From assembly GCF_003062295.1 (NCBI RefSeq), contig NZ_PYCN01000011.1, positions 155,225 to 219,224 on the forward strand: DNA of 64,000 nt, in the 5' to 3' direction. Both the position numbers and the translations under genes were made by a program. Below the pieces are notes generated by a model that ran no database searches, was not told the origin of the DNA, and saw only the letters and a list, made by a program, of their open reading frames with translations. The DNA is from Bradyrhizobium algeriense. GTDB lineage: Bacteria > Pseudomonadota > Alphaproteobacteria > Rhizobiales > Xanthobacteraceae. This document shows, one piece after another, positions 16,241 to 25,454 of this stretch. Each line of letters opens with the position of its first letter. Positions within the stretch are counted from its first letter, which is position 1.

Positions 16241-16440
16241 TAGGATGGGTGGAGCGAAGCGATACCCATCAGCGCTGCTGATGCTGTGGGATACAATGAT
16301 GGGTTTCGCTTCGCTCAACCCATCCTACGGTGCGAGCGCCGCTTGTAGCCCGGATGAGCGAAGCGATATCCGGGGCGGTGTTAGAGCGGTCCCGGATCTC
16401 GCTGCGCTCATCCGGGCTACGAACTGAGTGTGCGGCTGCG
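16241..16440. repeat. Two inverted-repeat elements
   Basis: First: TAGGATGGGT...GAAGCGATACCCATC opposed by GATGGGTTTCGCTTCGCT and ACCCATCCTA at 16325. Second: GTAGCCCGGATGAGCGAAGC opposed by GCTGCGCTCATCCGGGCTAC ending near 16424. Both are common dispersed palindromic elements of Bradyrhizobiaceae. Confidence 0.7.
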
Positions 16441-16449
16441 ATCTCGCGG

Positions 16450-16803
16450 CGCATTGCGTCCGAGGTTTGCATCTTCGTTTGCCCTCCTCGAAATAGAGGG
16501 CGCAGGGAAGACCGGGTGCTTGCTGCACCCGCGGTCTCGTGTGCAACGTGCACAGAAGAACACGCACACGAGCATACAGGTACAGGCGGAGCATCCCGGC
16601 CTTCCCTGCGCAATGGCTTTACGGCTTACTTCGTGCTCTTCCCGGAGAACGGCTTTCTTGCCTCCGTCGCCCCCAAGAAGCTTGCTTCTCGAGAACTTAG
16701 CGCCAGCACCGCGGCGCCCGAACCACACGACTTCGCCGTACGCGTCCGGCGCGTACGTCTAGCGCGCCATCAGCGTCCATCGCATCTCACCGCACGTTCG
16801 TGA
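16450..16803. repeat. Dispersed ~350-bp repeat (spurious protein calls)
   Basis: This stretch gives long overlapping frames on both strands. The plus-strand frame with VCIFVCPPRNRGRREDRVLA is one I recognise as a recurrent mis-annotated protein from a high-copy Bradyrhizobium/Rhodopseudomonas repeat. I therefore call it a non-coding repeat, contiguous with the palindromes before it. Confidence 0.6.
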
Positions 16804-17129
16804 CGATCGCGAGCGTCCCTCAATTGGGTGAGACGAGCGGAGTTATGCGACTGATTTGCCCTGCAAGTTAAGCGGAATATTTTTGCTTCCGGGGATTGAC
16901 GCGATTTCGGAAAATCAGAAGTGATTTGCCTGTGGGAAGAACGTCGCCGCGACTTGCTCCACCGCTCGAACTGAAGCCGACATCGCGGTTGTGGCCAGGA
17001 GCTTCATTTTTGGACCAAACGACAGAGGAATGTGACTTAGGTCACATTAACCTCTCGGCATTCCTACGTATTGTGACCGCTAAATTCGATGCTAGTGTCG
17101 GTTTTCATTGCCGATTTGGAAATTTTCTG

Positions 17130-18998
17130 ATGCGCGCGTTTTTGGGGGTGGTCCTCACGGCCTGGCTGACTTTGCTGGCTGGCCAGCCCGCGTTTGCCGA
17201 GAAGCGCGTGGCGCTGGTGATCGGCAATTCGGCCTACCGGAACGTGGCCAAGCTGAGTAATCCCACGAACGACGCGGCGGCTGTTGCGTCGATGTTCAAG
17301 TCCGCAGGCTTCGACACCGTCGAGTCCAAGCTGAACCTGACCGTCGGCGAGTTGCGCAAGACGCTGCGCGATTTCGGCAACAGGAGCCGCGATGCGGACG
17401 TCGCCGTTGTCTATTATGCCGGCCACGGCATCGAGCTTGATGGCACCAACTATCTGATTCCGGTCGACGCCACGCTCGAGACGGACGCGGATGTTCTGGA
17501 CGAGACGCTGCCGCTCGACCGGGTGCTGTTCGCAGTCGAGCCGGCGAAGCAATTGCGGCTGGTGATCCTCGATGCGTGCCGGGACAACCCGTTCGCCAAA
17601 AACATGAAGCGAACGATTGCGTCCCGCGCGATCGGACGGGGATTGGCCAAGGTCGAGCCTTCGAGCCCCAACACCATGATCGCCTTTGCGGCGAAGGCCG
17701 GATCGACCGCATCCGACGGCGACAGCAAGAACAGCCCGTTTGCGGCCGCGCTGGTCAATCATCTCGCCAAGCCCGGACTTGATCTTCGCAAGGCATTTGG
17801 CTTCGTGCGCGACGATGTCTTGAAGGCAACAGGCAATGCGCAGGAGCCGTTTGTCTATGGTTCGTTGGGCGGCAACGACGTGACGCTCGTGCCAGCCGCG
17901 CCTGCAGCCCCAGCCGCTCCAGCCGCCGCATCGACCGATCACGATGCCACCATGCAGCGGTACTACGAATTCGCACTTCAGGTCGGCACCAAGCCGGTGT
18001 GGGATGCCTTCATCGAGAAATATCCGTCCGGCTTCTTTACGGCACTTGCCAAAGCGCAACGTGACAAGCTCGCGGCTGAAGCGGCACGGATCGAGGCCAC
18101 CAACAAGGCCAAGGCTGCACAGGACGAGCAGGCACGACTCGCTATCGAAGGCGCTAAAGCCGCGGAACAGGCAAAGGCAGCCGAACAAGCCAAGGCGGCC
18201 GAAAAAGCACGCATCGCGGCCGAACAGGCGAAAAAGGCCGAAGAGGCGAAAGTAGCGGAAGCCGAGCGTGCGAAGGCCGCGGCAGAAGCAAAGCTTGCCG
18301 AAGCCGAGCGTGCGAAAGCAGCAGCAAAAGCCGCCGAGGAAGCAAAGGCTGCGGAGGCCGCGAGGTTGAAAGCCGCCGAAGTAGAAAAGGAGCCCGCTGC
18401 GAAGAGGGGAAGCGAGAGCAAAATCGCCGCGCTCACGCCGCCGGCCGACCAATCCGATCAGCCCAAGGCGATCGACCTCCCTCGCTCCCTACAAGCCGAA
18501 CTGCGGCGGGTCGGCTGCAACACCGGAGCGGTTGACGGGAACTGGAATGCGGCCTCGCAGCGGTCGCTCGATCTGTTCAACAAGCACACCGGGATGAAGC
18601 TGGAGGTCAAGGTTGCAAGTGTCGATGCACTCGATGTCGTCAGGAGCAAAACCACGCGCGTTTGCCCGCTGATTTGCGATCATGGGTTCAAGGCCGATGG
18701 CGATCGCTGCACGAAGATTACGTGTCGTGCTGGTTACGAGGTCGGCGACGACAACACGTGCGAAAAGATCGAGACGAAGAAGCCTACTGCAAAGCGCGAA
18801 GAACCGAGGGTGCAGCGCGACAAGCCAGAGCGCGGCAAGTTGGAATCGACCCCTTCGAAGCCGCAAGCCTCAGGCCAGATATTTTGTACCGGTCAGGGAT
18901 GCAGGCCGGTAGGCAAAGGCTGTAGCATTCAAGTCGTGAGGCCCGGAGCGCCGGGATATGTCTCAGGCGCCAGCGGCCAGATCGAAGTCTGCAACTGA
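17130..18998 (+). CDS. Exported caspase-like (peptidase C14) protein, copy 1
   Basis: 622 residues from ATG 17130. Signal peptide ends AFA-EKR (residue 23). The p20 caspase domain follows: VALVIGNSAY, catalytic His99 in YYAGHG and Cys150 in DACRDNPF. After an Ala/Pro linker comes a domain (~270-320), then a long Ala/Lys/Glu coiled coil (~320-440, repeated KAAEQAKAAE and AEERAK-like units), then a peptidoglycan-binding-like segment (LQAELRRVGCNTGAVDGNW) and a Cys-rich tail. Predicted periplasmic cysteine protease of the bacterial metacaspase-like class, normally cutting after Arg/Lys; substrates unknown. The frame opens earlier (16896), but the signal peptide fixes the start. Confidence 0.87.
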   Translation: MRAFLGVVLTAWLTLLAGQPAFAEKRVALVIGNSAYRNVAKLSNPTNDAAAVASMFKSAGFDTVESKLNLTVGELRKTLRDFGNRSRDADVAVVYYAGHGIELDGTNYLIPVDATLETDADVLDETLPLDRVLFAVEPAKQLRLVILDACRDNPFAKNMKRTIASRAIGRGLAKVEPSSPNTMIAFAAKAGSTASDGDSKNSPFAAALVNHLAKPGLDLRKAFGFVRDDVLKATGNAQEPFVYGSLGGNDVTLVPAAPAAPAAPAAASTDHDATMQRYYEFALQVGTKPVWDAFIEKYPSGFFTALAKAQRDKLAAEAARIEATNKAKAAQDEQARLAIEGAKAAEQAKAAEQAKAAEKARIAAEQAKKAEEAKVAEAERAKAAAEAKLAEAERAKAAAKAAEEAKAAEAARLKAAEVEKEPAAKRGSESKIAALTPPADQSDQPKAIDLPRSLQAELRRVGCNTGAVDGNWNAASQRSLDLFNKHTGMKLEVKVASVDALDVVRSKTTRVCPLICDHGFKADGDRCTKITCRAGYEVGDDNTCEKIETKKPTAKREEPRVQRDKPERGKLESTPSKPQASGQIFCTGQGCRPVGKGCSIQVVRPGAPGYVSGASGQIEVCN

Positions 18999-19061
18999 GC
19001 GGCTGACGAAGTGCGCGGTGTTTGGATCTAGGATTCGGTATGCCGATTTGAAAGTTTTTTG

Positions 19062-20906
19062 ATGCGCGCTTTGCTAAACATCTTTTTGACGGTCGGGTTC
19101 ATTTTCCTGGCTAACCAGCCCGCGTTTGCCGAGAAGCGCGTGGCGCTGGTGATCGGCAATTCGGCCTACCGGAACGTCGCCAAGCTCAGCAATCCAGCGA
19201 ACGACGCAGCAGCTGTTGCCGCGATGTTCAAGTCGGCAGGCTTTGACACCGTCGAGTCCAAACTGAACCTGACCGTTGGCGAGTTGCGCAAGACGCTGCG
19301 CGATTTCGGCAACAGGAGCCGCGACGCGGATGTCGCGGTTATCTATTATGCCGGGCACGGCATCGAGCTTGATGGCGCCAACTATCTCATCCCGGTCGAC
19401 GCGACGCTTGAGACGGATACCGATGTGCTGGACGAGACGCTGTCGCTCGACCGTGTACTGGTTGCGGTCGAGCCGGCCAAGCAATTGCGGCTGGTGATCC
19501 TCGATGCCTGCCGGGACAATCCATTCGCAAAAAGCATGAAGCGGACGATCGCGTCGCGCGCGATCGGCCGGGGACTTGCCAAGGTCGAGCCTTCCAGCCC
19601 CAACACCATGATCGCATTTGCTGCGAAGGCCGGGTCGACCGCATCTGATGGCGATAGCAAAAATAGCCCGTTCGCGGCCGCGCTGGTCAATCATCTCGCG
19701 AAGCCCGGACTTGATCTGCGCAAGGCATTTGGCTTCGTGCGCGACGATGTCTTGAAGGCAACCGGCAATGCGCAGGAGCCGTTCGTGTACGGCTCGCTGG
19801 GTGGCAACGATGTAACGTTGGTCCCGGCCGCGCCTGCAGCGGTTGCTGCGCCGGCCGATCAGGACGCCACGATGCGGCGCGATTATGAGTTCGCGCTCCA
19901 GGTAGCAACCAAGCCCGTCTGGGATGCCTTCATCGAGAAGTATCCGTCAGGTTTTTATACAGCGCTCGCCAAAGCGCAGCGTGACAAGCTTGCTGCGGAA
20001 GCTGCGCGGATCGAAGCTACCAACAAGGCCAAGGCAGCCCAGGACGAGCAGGCGCGGCTCGCGATCGAAGGCGCCAAGGCCGCCGAACAGGCCAGGGCTG
20101 CGGAACAGGCGAAAGCCGCCGAGAAAGCCCGTGTCGCTGCCGAGCTGGCAAAAAAGGCTGAAGAGGCGAAAGTCGCGGAAGCCGAGCGCGCGAAGGCGGC
20201 TGCGCTTGCCAAGGCCGCCGAGAAGGAGGCTGAGCGCGTCAAGGCGGCCGAAGAAGCCAAGGCTGCTGCCGAGGCAAAAAAGGCTGCTGCAGACGCCAAA
20301 GGTGCTGCCGAAAAGAAGGCGAAGGAAGAAAAACTCGCCGCGTTAGCGCCGCCGGCGGACCAATCCGATCAGCCGAAGGCGATCGATCTTCCCCGCTCGC
20401 TCCAGGCCGAACTGCGGCGGGTCGGCTGCAACACCGGTGCGGTGGATGGAAACTGGAATGCGGCCTCGCAGCGCTCGCTCGATCTGTTCAACAAGCATGC
20501 GGGGATGAAGCTGGAGGTCAAGGTTGCGAGCGTCGATGCACTCGATGTCGTCAAGGGCAAGACGACGCGCGTTTGCCCACTGATTTGCGAGTTTGGTTAC
20601 AAGGCTGACGGTGATCGCTGCACCAAGATTGCTTGCCGTGCTGGCTACGAGGCCGACGACGACGGAAGGTGCGAGAAAATCCGAACGAAGAAACCAACAA
20701 CTAAGCGTGAAGATGCGCAGCCAAGACGCGATGTTCAGGACCGAGCGAAGACTGAAGTCGCGCCATCCAAGCCGCAGACTTCTTCAGGTCAGATGGTATG
20801 CAGTCAACAAGGTTGCAGACCGGTCGCTAAGGGATGCCGTCTAGTGTATGGTGTTGCCAGCCGTACTTACGGCAGTCCAGCAAACAACATCGAGGTTTGC
20901 AATTAA
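19062..20906 (+). CDS. Exported caspase-like (peptidase C14) protein, copy 2
   Basis: 614 residues, a tandem paralogue of 17130-18998 with the same order: signal peptide to residue 23, caspase domain (His99, Cys150), coiled coil, LQAELRRVGCNTGAVDGNW segment and Cys-rich C-terminus. The caspase and C-terminal parts are nearly identical between copies; the coiled coil and the signal peptide differ most. Only 63 bases separate the genes, and the 20 bases before each ATG are also alike (GCCGATTTG...TTTTTGATGCGCGC), so the duplication took in the upstream region. Likely co-transcribed. Confidence 0.87.
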   Translation: MRALLNIFLTVGFIFLANQPAFAEKRVALVIGNSAYRNVAKLSNPANDAAAVAAMFKSAGFDTVESKLNLTVGELRKTLRDFGNRSRDADVAVIYYAGHGIELDGANYLIPVDATLETDTDVLDETLSLDRVLVAVEPAKQLRLVILDACRDNPFAKSMKRTIASRAIGRGLAKVEPSSPNTMIAFAAKAGSTASDGDSKNSPFAAALVNHLAKPGLDLRKAFGFVRDDVLKATGNAQEPFVYGSLGGNDVTLVPAAPAAVAAPADQDATMRRDYEFALQVATKPVWDAFIEKYPSGFYTALAKAQRDKLAAEAARIEATNKAKAAQDEQARLAIEGAKAAEQARAAEQAKAAEKARVAAELAKKAEEAKVAEAERAKAAALAKAAEKEAERVKAAEEAKAAAEAKKAAADAKGAAEKKAKEEKLAALAPPADQSDQPKAIDLPRSLQAELRRVGCNTGAVDGNWNAASQRSLDLFNKHAGMKLEVKVASVDALDVVKGKTTRVCPLICEFGYKADGDRCTKIACRAGYEADDDGRCEKIRTKKPTTKREDAQPRRDVQDRAKTEVAPSKPQTSSGQMVCSQQGCRPVAKGCRLVYGVASRTYGSPANNIEVCN

Positions 20907-21005
20907 TGCTGTCGCCACCCGGACGCGGTGCAGCGGCTGCTGAGTGCCGTCGGATGTGTCTGGTTTGAAGTTTCGATACTTAACGCTCTGATCGGGGGCT
21001 GTGTT

Positions 21006-21452
21006 GTGAAGATATTTTGTGCGGGATTTCTGGCGGCCTTCGTTCTCATGGCGCAGTCGGCGCCGGTCGCCCAAGCAGGCGTTGTTCTGATCACGCCGGA
21101 AGAAGCCCAGCTTCCCACGCCCAAAGGCGTTCATGCCGCTCGCGCCATCACCCGCGGTCCGCGTATCGACCTTGCCGGTCCTGATGCCAGCGAGGCGCGT
21201 TCCCCGCTACGTCTGCAACTCAAATTTCGGGGTTTCGGCGGTGCAACGATCAATCTCGACTCGCTTCGCGTGACTTACCTGAAAATGCCGAACGTCGATC
21301 TGACGTCGAGAATAAGGCCTTATGCCCAGCCGACCGGCATCGAGATCCCGGACGCCGAAGCCCCGCCGGGCGAACATCTGGTTCGCGTGGAAGTCCATGA
21401 TTCCGAGGGACGACGCACGGCGACGACATTTTTGCTCAGCGTCGCACGCTAG
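21006..21452 (+). CDS. Exported hypothetical protein (148 aa)
   Basis: GTG at 21006, with GGGGG eight bases before it, gives a signal peptide (MKIFCAGFLAAFVLMAQSAP, cleavage near AQA). The mature part looks like a small beta-sandwich: LRLQLKFRGFGGATINLDSL, and a C-terminal APPGEHLVRVEVHDSEGRRT strand pair as in bacterial Ig-like folds. No enzyme motif. Start of a plus-strand run with the two zinc-ribbon genes downstream; co-export with the caspases is possible but unproven. Confidence 0.65.
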   Translation: MKIFCAGFLAAFVLMAQSAPVAQAGVVLITPEEAQLPTPKGVHAARAITRGPRIDLAGPDASEARSPLRLQLKFRGFGGATINLDSLRVTYLKMPNVDLTSRIRPYAQPTGIEIPDAEAPPGEHLVRVEVHDSEGRRTATTFLLSVAR

Positions 21453-21462
21453 AAGGTCAGGG

Positions 21463-21666
21463 ATGCCGGAAACTTGCTTCTTTTGCAAAACGGAGAAGGA
21501 TGACCATGCGCTCGTCTGCGCGGCCTGCGGACGGGATACGGCCGTTCCTTTGCCGCTGGCCGCCGAACATCAGGCGCTGTCGCAAAAGCGCGATCGCTTG
21601 CGGGCCGAGCTCGTTGAGGCAAAGGCCCGGCTCGAGTCGCGCCGGCGCAGGCCGATCCGCGCATGA
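21463..21666 (+). CDS. Small zinc-ribbon protein with coiled-coil tail (67 aa)
   Basis: Starts ten bases after the preceding stop, with GAAGG upstream of the ATG. CFFC near residue 5 and CAAC near residue 20 form one zinc ribbon, followed by a heptad-like basic helix (QALSQKRDRLRAELVEAKAR). It matches the N-terminal 65 residues of the next gene in layout (CPFC-CRHC, then a leucine-rich helix), so it may be a truncated duplicate lacking the membrane part. Confidence 0.6.
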   Translation: MPETCFFCKTEKDDHALVCAACGRDTAVPLPLAAEHQALSQKRDRLRAELVEAKARLESRRRRPIRA

Positions 21667-21736
21667 AGACTGATCCGGCAAGCCTCGCTCGAATGCTCAT
21701 GGCGTTCCAATCTTCCACGGACCGACCGGCCGCCTG

Positions 21737-22504
21737 ATGGAATGTCCGTTCTGCGCCGAGACGATCAAGGACGAAGCTCTCGTCTGCAGGCATTGCAGCA
21801 GGGATCTCCGCGTCGTGCAGCCGATTGTGATCGAAAACCAGAACCTCGTGGCGGAGCTGGACCGGCTCCAGCGGGAGCTGGACCGGGTCAATACGCAACT
21901 CGCGTTCCTGGACCGTCCGGTTCACTTCGTGCTGCGGCATGCGGCGCTCTATGTCTTGATCCCATCACTTCTGTTGCTCGCCGCGCACATCGTTGTGACG
22001 ATCCTGCTGGATGTTTCCGCAGTCTACCTGCGGATAGCTTCGGTGCTCATCCCGATTCCGTTCGGCGTGATGCTCTACGCCGTCACCAAGATCGGGGTAA
22101 GGGGCGCCATCGGGTTTGGGATCGCCACGGCCTTCCTCAGCGTGACGGCCATGCTGATCACCATCGGAGTTGTCGACAAGGTACCGATCCTGCCCGACAG
22201 CCTCCGCGAATGGCGCGAGGCCGTCGAATACGCGCTCAGTATCATGCTGGCCTATTTGACGGGAAATCTGCTGGTCATGCTGATCCTTCGTTCGCTGCCG
22301 AATGCGATCGCGGCTTCAGGCCGCCCGAGTGCTGTAGCGGTGCGGCTCGCCCGGATGTTTGGCCAGCATGTGGGGCCGGACGTCATGCGCCGACGGGCGC
22401 GCCGGATACAGGAACTGATGAAAACCCTTGGCCCGCTCGCCGGCCTGTTGGTGACGGCCGGCGGATCGATTTACACCGGGCTAAAAGGGGTGTTGGGGCA
22501 CTGA
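21737..22504 (+). CDS. Zinc-ribbon membrane protein (255 aa)
   Basis: N-terminal zinc ribbon (CPFC near residue 3, CRHC near residue 17), a coiled coil (NLVAELDRLQRELDRVNTQL), then four to five hydrophobic helices between residues ~75 and ~195 and a cytoplasmic basic tail ending in TAGGSIYTGLKGVLG. The layout suggests an inner-membrane protein with a cytoplasmic zinc-binding head; no named family or reaction is evident. Probably in one transcript with 21463-21666. Confidence 0.7.
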   Translation: MECPFCAETIKDEALVCRHCSRDLRVVQPIVIENQNLVAELDRLQRELDRVNTQLAFLDRPVHFVLRHAALYVLIPSLLLLAAHIVVTILLDVSAVYLRIASVLIPIPFGVMLYAVTKIGVRGAIGFGIATAFLSVTAMLITIGVVDKVPILPDSLREWREAVEYALSIMLAYLTGNLLVMLILRSLPNAIAASGRPSAVAVRLARMFGQHVGPDVMRRRARRIQELMKTLGPLAGLLVTAGGSIYTGLKGVLGH

Positions 22505-22557
22505 TAGGGCGAGTGAGGGGGTTTAAATCTCACCCCGCCATCCCCATATAGAGTTCC

Positions 22558-22704
22558 ATGGCACAATGGAAATCATCGACCACGCGGCAACCACCGATGA
22601 CAAAGGACGAGTTGCGTCTGATGCTGGCCGAAGCTGTCCGCAACACGCAACCGAGCCCGGCCCCCAAGCCGAGAGGCTCGAAGGTCGAGGACGACCAGGC
22701 CTAG
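22558..22704 (+). CDS. Conserved small hypothetical protein (48 aa)
   Basis: ATG 22558 or, more likely, the internal ATG 22597 (MTKDELRLMLAEAVRNTQPS). This short helix followed by a Pro/Lys tail recurs in Bradyrhizobium small proteins of unknown function. The stop TAG is part of a 13-bp stem-loop. Confidence 0.5.
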   Translation: MAQWKSSTTRQPPMTKDELRLMLAEAVRNTQPSPAPKPRGSKVEDDQA

Positions 22705-22741
22705 AGTGGGATGACTTTTCTTCGAATCGTCATCCCACTCT
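22703..22741. repeat. Perfect 13-bp stem-loop
   Basis: AGAGTGGGATGAC (22703-22715) and its exact complement GTCATCCCACTCT (22729-22741) around a 13-base loop. It could end transcription of the small gene; it abuts the palindromic element at 22753. Confidence 0.7.
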
Positions 22742-22752
22742 ATCTCTTTGAT

Positions 22753-22806
22753 TTACGCATGATCTTTTCGGAAAACCGGTACCCACTTTTCCGGATCATG
22801 CTCTAG
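22753..22806. repeat. Rhizobiales palindromic element (RPE-like)
   Basis: GCATGATCTTTTCGGAAAAC then CGGTACCCACTTTTCCGGATCATGC. The two arms are imperfect complements with the GGAAAA/TTTTCC core, the known dispersed Rhizobiales palindrome type. Confidence 0.7.
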
Positions 22807-22928
22807 TTGGCGTCCGTCGATCAGCCGTATTGGATTGATTGCCTACCAGCCAGAAACGAACGTGACTTGCGGCAGCGATGTCGAGCCGATAGTGCTGTCT
22901 TGAACAAGAATTCGAAAGGGAATAGTGG

Positions 22929-23162
22929 ATGCGGATTGCTGCCAAGCCCACCGAACAAGAGATCATCGAGGGGCCGCAAGCGGTATCCTTTCAGATCGCG
23001 AACGGGAACGTGCGGCAGCGCTGCATTCTGCAAACCGAGCTGCCGACGAAGGCGCTGGCCCAAAAATATCTTCTCGCCAATTGGTCTGTTATCGAAAAGA
23101 TGGCACGCGATGCGCTCGCGGCGGGAAATCTTGAAGACGGCCAGATCAAACTCGTGGCCTGA
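22929..23162 (+). CDS. Hypothetical protein (77 aa)
   Basis: ATG 22929, with GGGAA upstream. A compact soluble protein: an N-terminal beta-like part (VSFQIANGNVRQRCILQTEL) and a C-terminal helix (AQKYLLANWSVIEKMARDAL). No family recognised. It precedes a winged-helix-like small gene on the same strand by 59 bases. Confidence 0.55.
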   Translation: MRIAAKPTEQEIIEGPQAVSFQIANGNVRQRCILQTELPTKALAQKYLLANWSVIEKMARDALAAGNLEDGQIKLVA

Positions 23163-23221
23163 GTAGTTTCATTGGCCTGAGCGTTCATCATGAACGCCGG
23201 TTTTGGATTGCAGGAGCAGTT

Positions 23222-23401
23222 ATGCTGAAAGATCGCGAGAATATCCTGAATGCGCTCCGCGAGAAGCCGCAGAAGGCTTACCAACTCATGCGGCGCGCCA
23301 ATCTCCCGAATGAGGAAGCCTGCCAATCCCTGCTTCTGAAGATGCGCGACGAAGGCCTGGTGAAATTCGACATCCACAAGGGGCTATGGCTCATCGGATA
23401 G
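23222..23401 (+). CDS. Small winged-helix-like protein (59 aa)
   Basis: 59 residues: ENILNALREKPQKAYQLMRR, then ANLPNEEACQSLLLKMRDEG and LVKFDIHKGLWLIG. The helix-turn-helix followed by a hydrophobic hairpin resembles a minimal winged helix, so DNA binding is plausible but inferred. It ends 20 bases before the convergent phosphatase-family gene. Confidence 0.55.
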   Translation: MLKDRENILNALREKPQKAYQLMRRANLPNEEACQSLLLKMRDEGLVKFDIHKGLWLIG

Positions 23402-23420
23402 TCCGATACATGCGGCGAGG

Positions 23421-25259
23421 TTATTTCCCCGCCGTTTTCTGTTTGCCGCCTTCCGCATCCAGTCCGAGCGTGCGGCCGGGAAAGCCCGCCGCGTCGAAAT
23501 AGCGTTGCGAGCCGACGCGCTGGAAGTTGAGCACGGTGCGCAGGCCGTTCGCCGCCGGTTTTGACTTCACGGTGCCGGCATAGGCGATCGGCGTTGCGCC
23601 ATTGGGCATGGCTTCGGTCATGACGCGGCCGATCAGCTTGCCCTTCGCCTTTTGCGTCAGTCCCATGATCTTCGCTGCGGTGGCGCCGACGTCGGCATTG
23701 CTGACGGGGAGGGGATCGACATAGCCCGATTTGAAGTCGGGTCCGATCGCCGCCATGAAGTTCATGGTATCGCCGCGGCTGAAGCTGCCATGCATGCCCT
23801 GGCCCTGGCGCAGCACGGTGTCGGCAATCTGCACCGAGCAGTTGGTCGGCTCCTCGCATCCTGACGACCACGACCGGAAATTGACCACGATCGACGGATG
23901 CGGCACGACCGCCTTGCCCTTGAGGCCGAGCTGCGACATCGGCAGCGTGCCGGGGAAATTCCCCAGTTCGTCATCGACAAAGAGGCCGCTGACGTAATCC
24001 TGTTCAAGCAGCGCCTTGATGGTGCGGTCGGCCAGCTTGCGTTCCTTAGCCGGAATATAGATCAGATCGGATCCCCCATTGGTGGCGACGACGACGTCGG
24101 GCTTTGCCGGATCCTTTCCGAGCAAGCCATTGCCGAACCGGGGATGAGCGTTGTCGGCAACGCGGGCGTTCTTGTCGTTTGGGTCGTACAGCGGCAGGTT
24201 CAGCGCCTTCGCCAGATCGATAGCCACGAAGCCGAGCGGCAGGAAATCCTTCGGCGTATCCTCGTAAGATATCTTTGCCGCCGGGCTGGTCTTGCTCTCC
24301 TTCGAGATCGTCGAGAAGCCGTGATCGGAGGAGACGATGATGTTGGTCGACGCGGCGAGGCCGAGTTCGTCCAGCGCTTTGCGCAACTGCGCCAGGTTAT
24401 TGTCGGCGTTCCTGATGCCGGCCATCGAGGTCGGTCCGTTGATGCCCGGCGTGATGGTGTTGAGGCTGTCGCCGGTATTGTGCTGGCTGCCGTCGGGATC
24501 GCGCGACCAGAACACCAGCACGAACGGCTTGTTGCGCGCCTTGAACATCGGCAATACGACCTTGGCCGCGACGTCGGCCATGTAGGCCTGCTGCGCGACA
24601 TTCGCCGTCGTGGTGCCCGGTGTTTTGGCGTCGCCGGCCTTGCTGTTTTCCCCGCGCGGGGTCGTCACCAAGGGGAGGCCGGCCTTGGTCAGCGCGTCCT
24701 TCATTTCATCGGACAGCGGCACGCCATTCTTGCTACCAGTGGAGTCGTCGATCACGATGGAATTCTTGCCACCGTCGGTATGGTCGAAAAGATAGGTCGG
24801 ACCAAGCTTGCCGATCGCGGCGGTGCTGTAGCCCTTCTCGCGCGCCATCTTCAAAAGCGTCTCTTCGTTCAAATAGTCGCCGCCGAAATGCTCGTCGACC
24901 TCGAGCAGGACGGGATTGACCTCGAGGAACGGCGTCACCGTGTTGTTGGCGTGGGCGATGGGGCGGCCGGTGTAGATCGTGTTGCTGAAGGTGCCGGTAT
25001 CGCCGAGGTAATGGCCGCTGGCCATCGCCGAGCCGTTCGCCATGGTGAAGGTCGGGAACAGCGAATGCGAGTTCTTGAAATTGACGCCCTTGTCGCGCAC
25101 CTCGGCCATCGCAGGCGCGGTCTGCGGCGTCACGATGCGCCCGCGCAAACCATCAGGCACGAACAGGATCAGGTTACGCGGGGTGGCGTTTTGCGCGGAT
25201 GCCGAGCCTGCGATGAGTGCGATCAGACCGGCTGATAGCAACAGGGTTGTGTGGCGCAT
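23421..25259 (-). CDS. Exported alkaline-phosphatase-superfamily hydrolase
   Basis: 612 residues from ATG 25259 (GGGGGAA upstream); a longer in-frame start at 25301 lacks a ribosome site. Signal peptide ends near ASA-QN. The metal/nucleophile loop (FVPDGLRGRIVTP ... FPTFTMANGSAMASGHYLGD) places a Thr in the position used by nucleotide pyrophosphatases/phosphodiesterases. FWSRDPDGSQHNTGD and SSDHGFSTISK supply further metal ligands (Asp, His). Likely a periplasmic phospho- or sulfo-ester hydrolase; substrate unknown. Monocistronic. Confidence 0.83.
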   Translation of the reverse strand: MRHTTLLLSAGLIALIAGSASAQNATPRNLILFVPDGLRGRIVTPQTAPAMAEVRDKGVNFKNSHSLFPTFTMANGSAMASGHYLGDTGTFSNTIYTGRPIAHANNTVTPFLEVNPVLLEVDEHFGGDYLNEETLLKMAREKGYSTAAIGKLGPTYLFDHTDGGKNSIVIDDSTGSKNGVPLSDEMKDALTKAGLPLVTTPRGENSKAGDAKTPGTTTANVAQQAYMADVAAKVVLPMFKARNKPFVLVFWSRDPDGSQHNTGDSLNTITPGINGPTSMAGIRNADNNLAQLRKALDELGLAASTNIIVSSDHGFSTISKESKTSPAAKISYEDTPKDFLPLGFVAIDLAKALNLPLYDPNDKNARVADNAHPRFGNGLLGKDPAKPDVVVATNGGSDLIYIPAKERKLADRTIKALLEQDYVSGLFVDDELGNFPGTLPMSQLGLKGKAVVPHPSIVVNFRSWSSGCEEPTNCSVQIADTVLRQGQGMHGSFSRGDTMNFMAAIGPDFKSGYVDPLPVSNADVGATAAKIMGLTQKAKGKLIGRVMTEAMPNGATPIAYAGTVKSKPAANGLRTVLNFQRVGSQRYFDAAGFPGRTLGLDAEGGKQKTAGK

Positions 25260-25454
25260 CTGGTTCCCCCACAGAAAGGCAGTTGCGGCGATCCGCCGCA
25301 ACTTTCCGTTTAGTTTTGCTCTGCGACAGGATTGTTACATTGTGTGGAACCGGCCTCAAGGGCGGGCAGCAAGCGTCCGCGCCCCGTCAAAGGTTGGGCC
25401 TCGCGTAGGAAACATCGGAGCCCTGGCGCCGTTCTCATTGGCAGGAGGCCAGCC

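Noticed and set aside
23898..25235. 445-codon plus-strand frame opposite the phosphatase-family gene
   Set aside because: Composition typical of antisense shadow; no motif.
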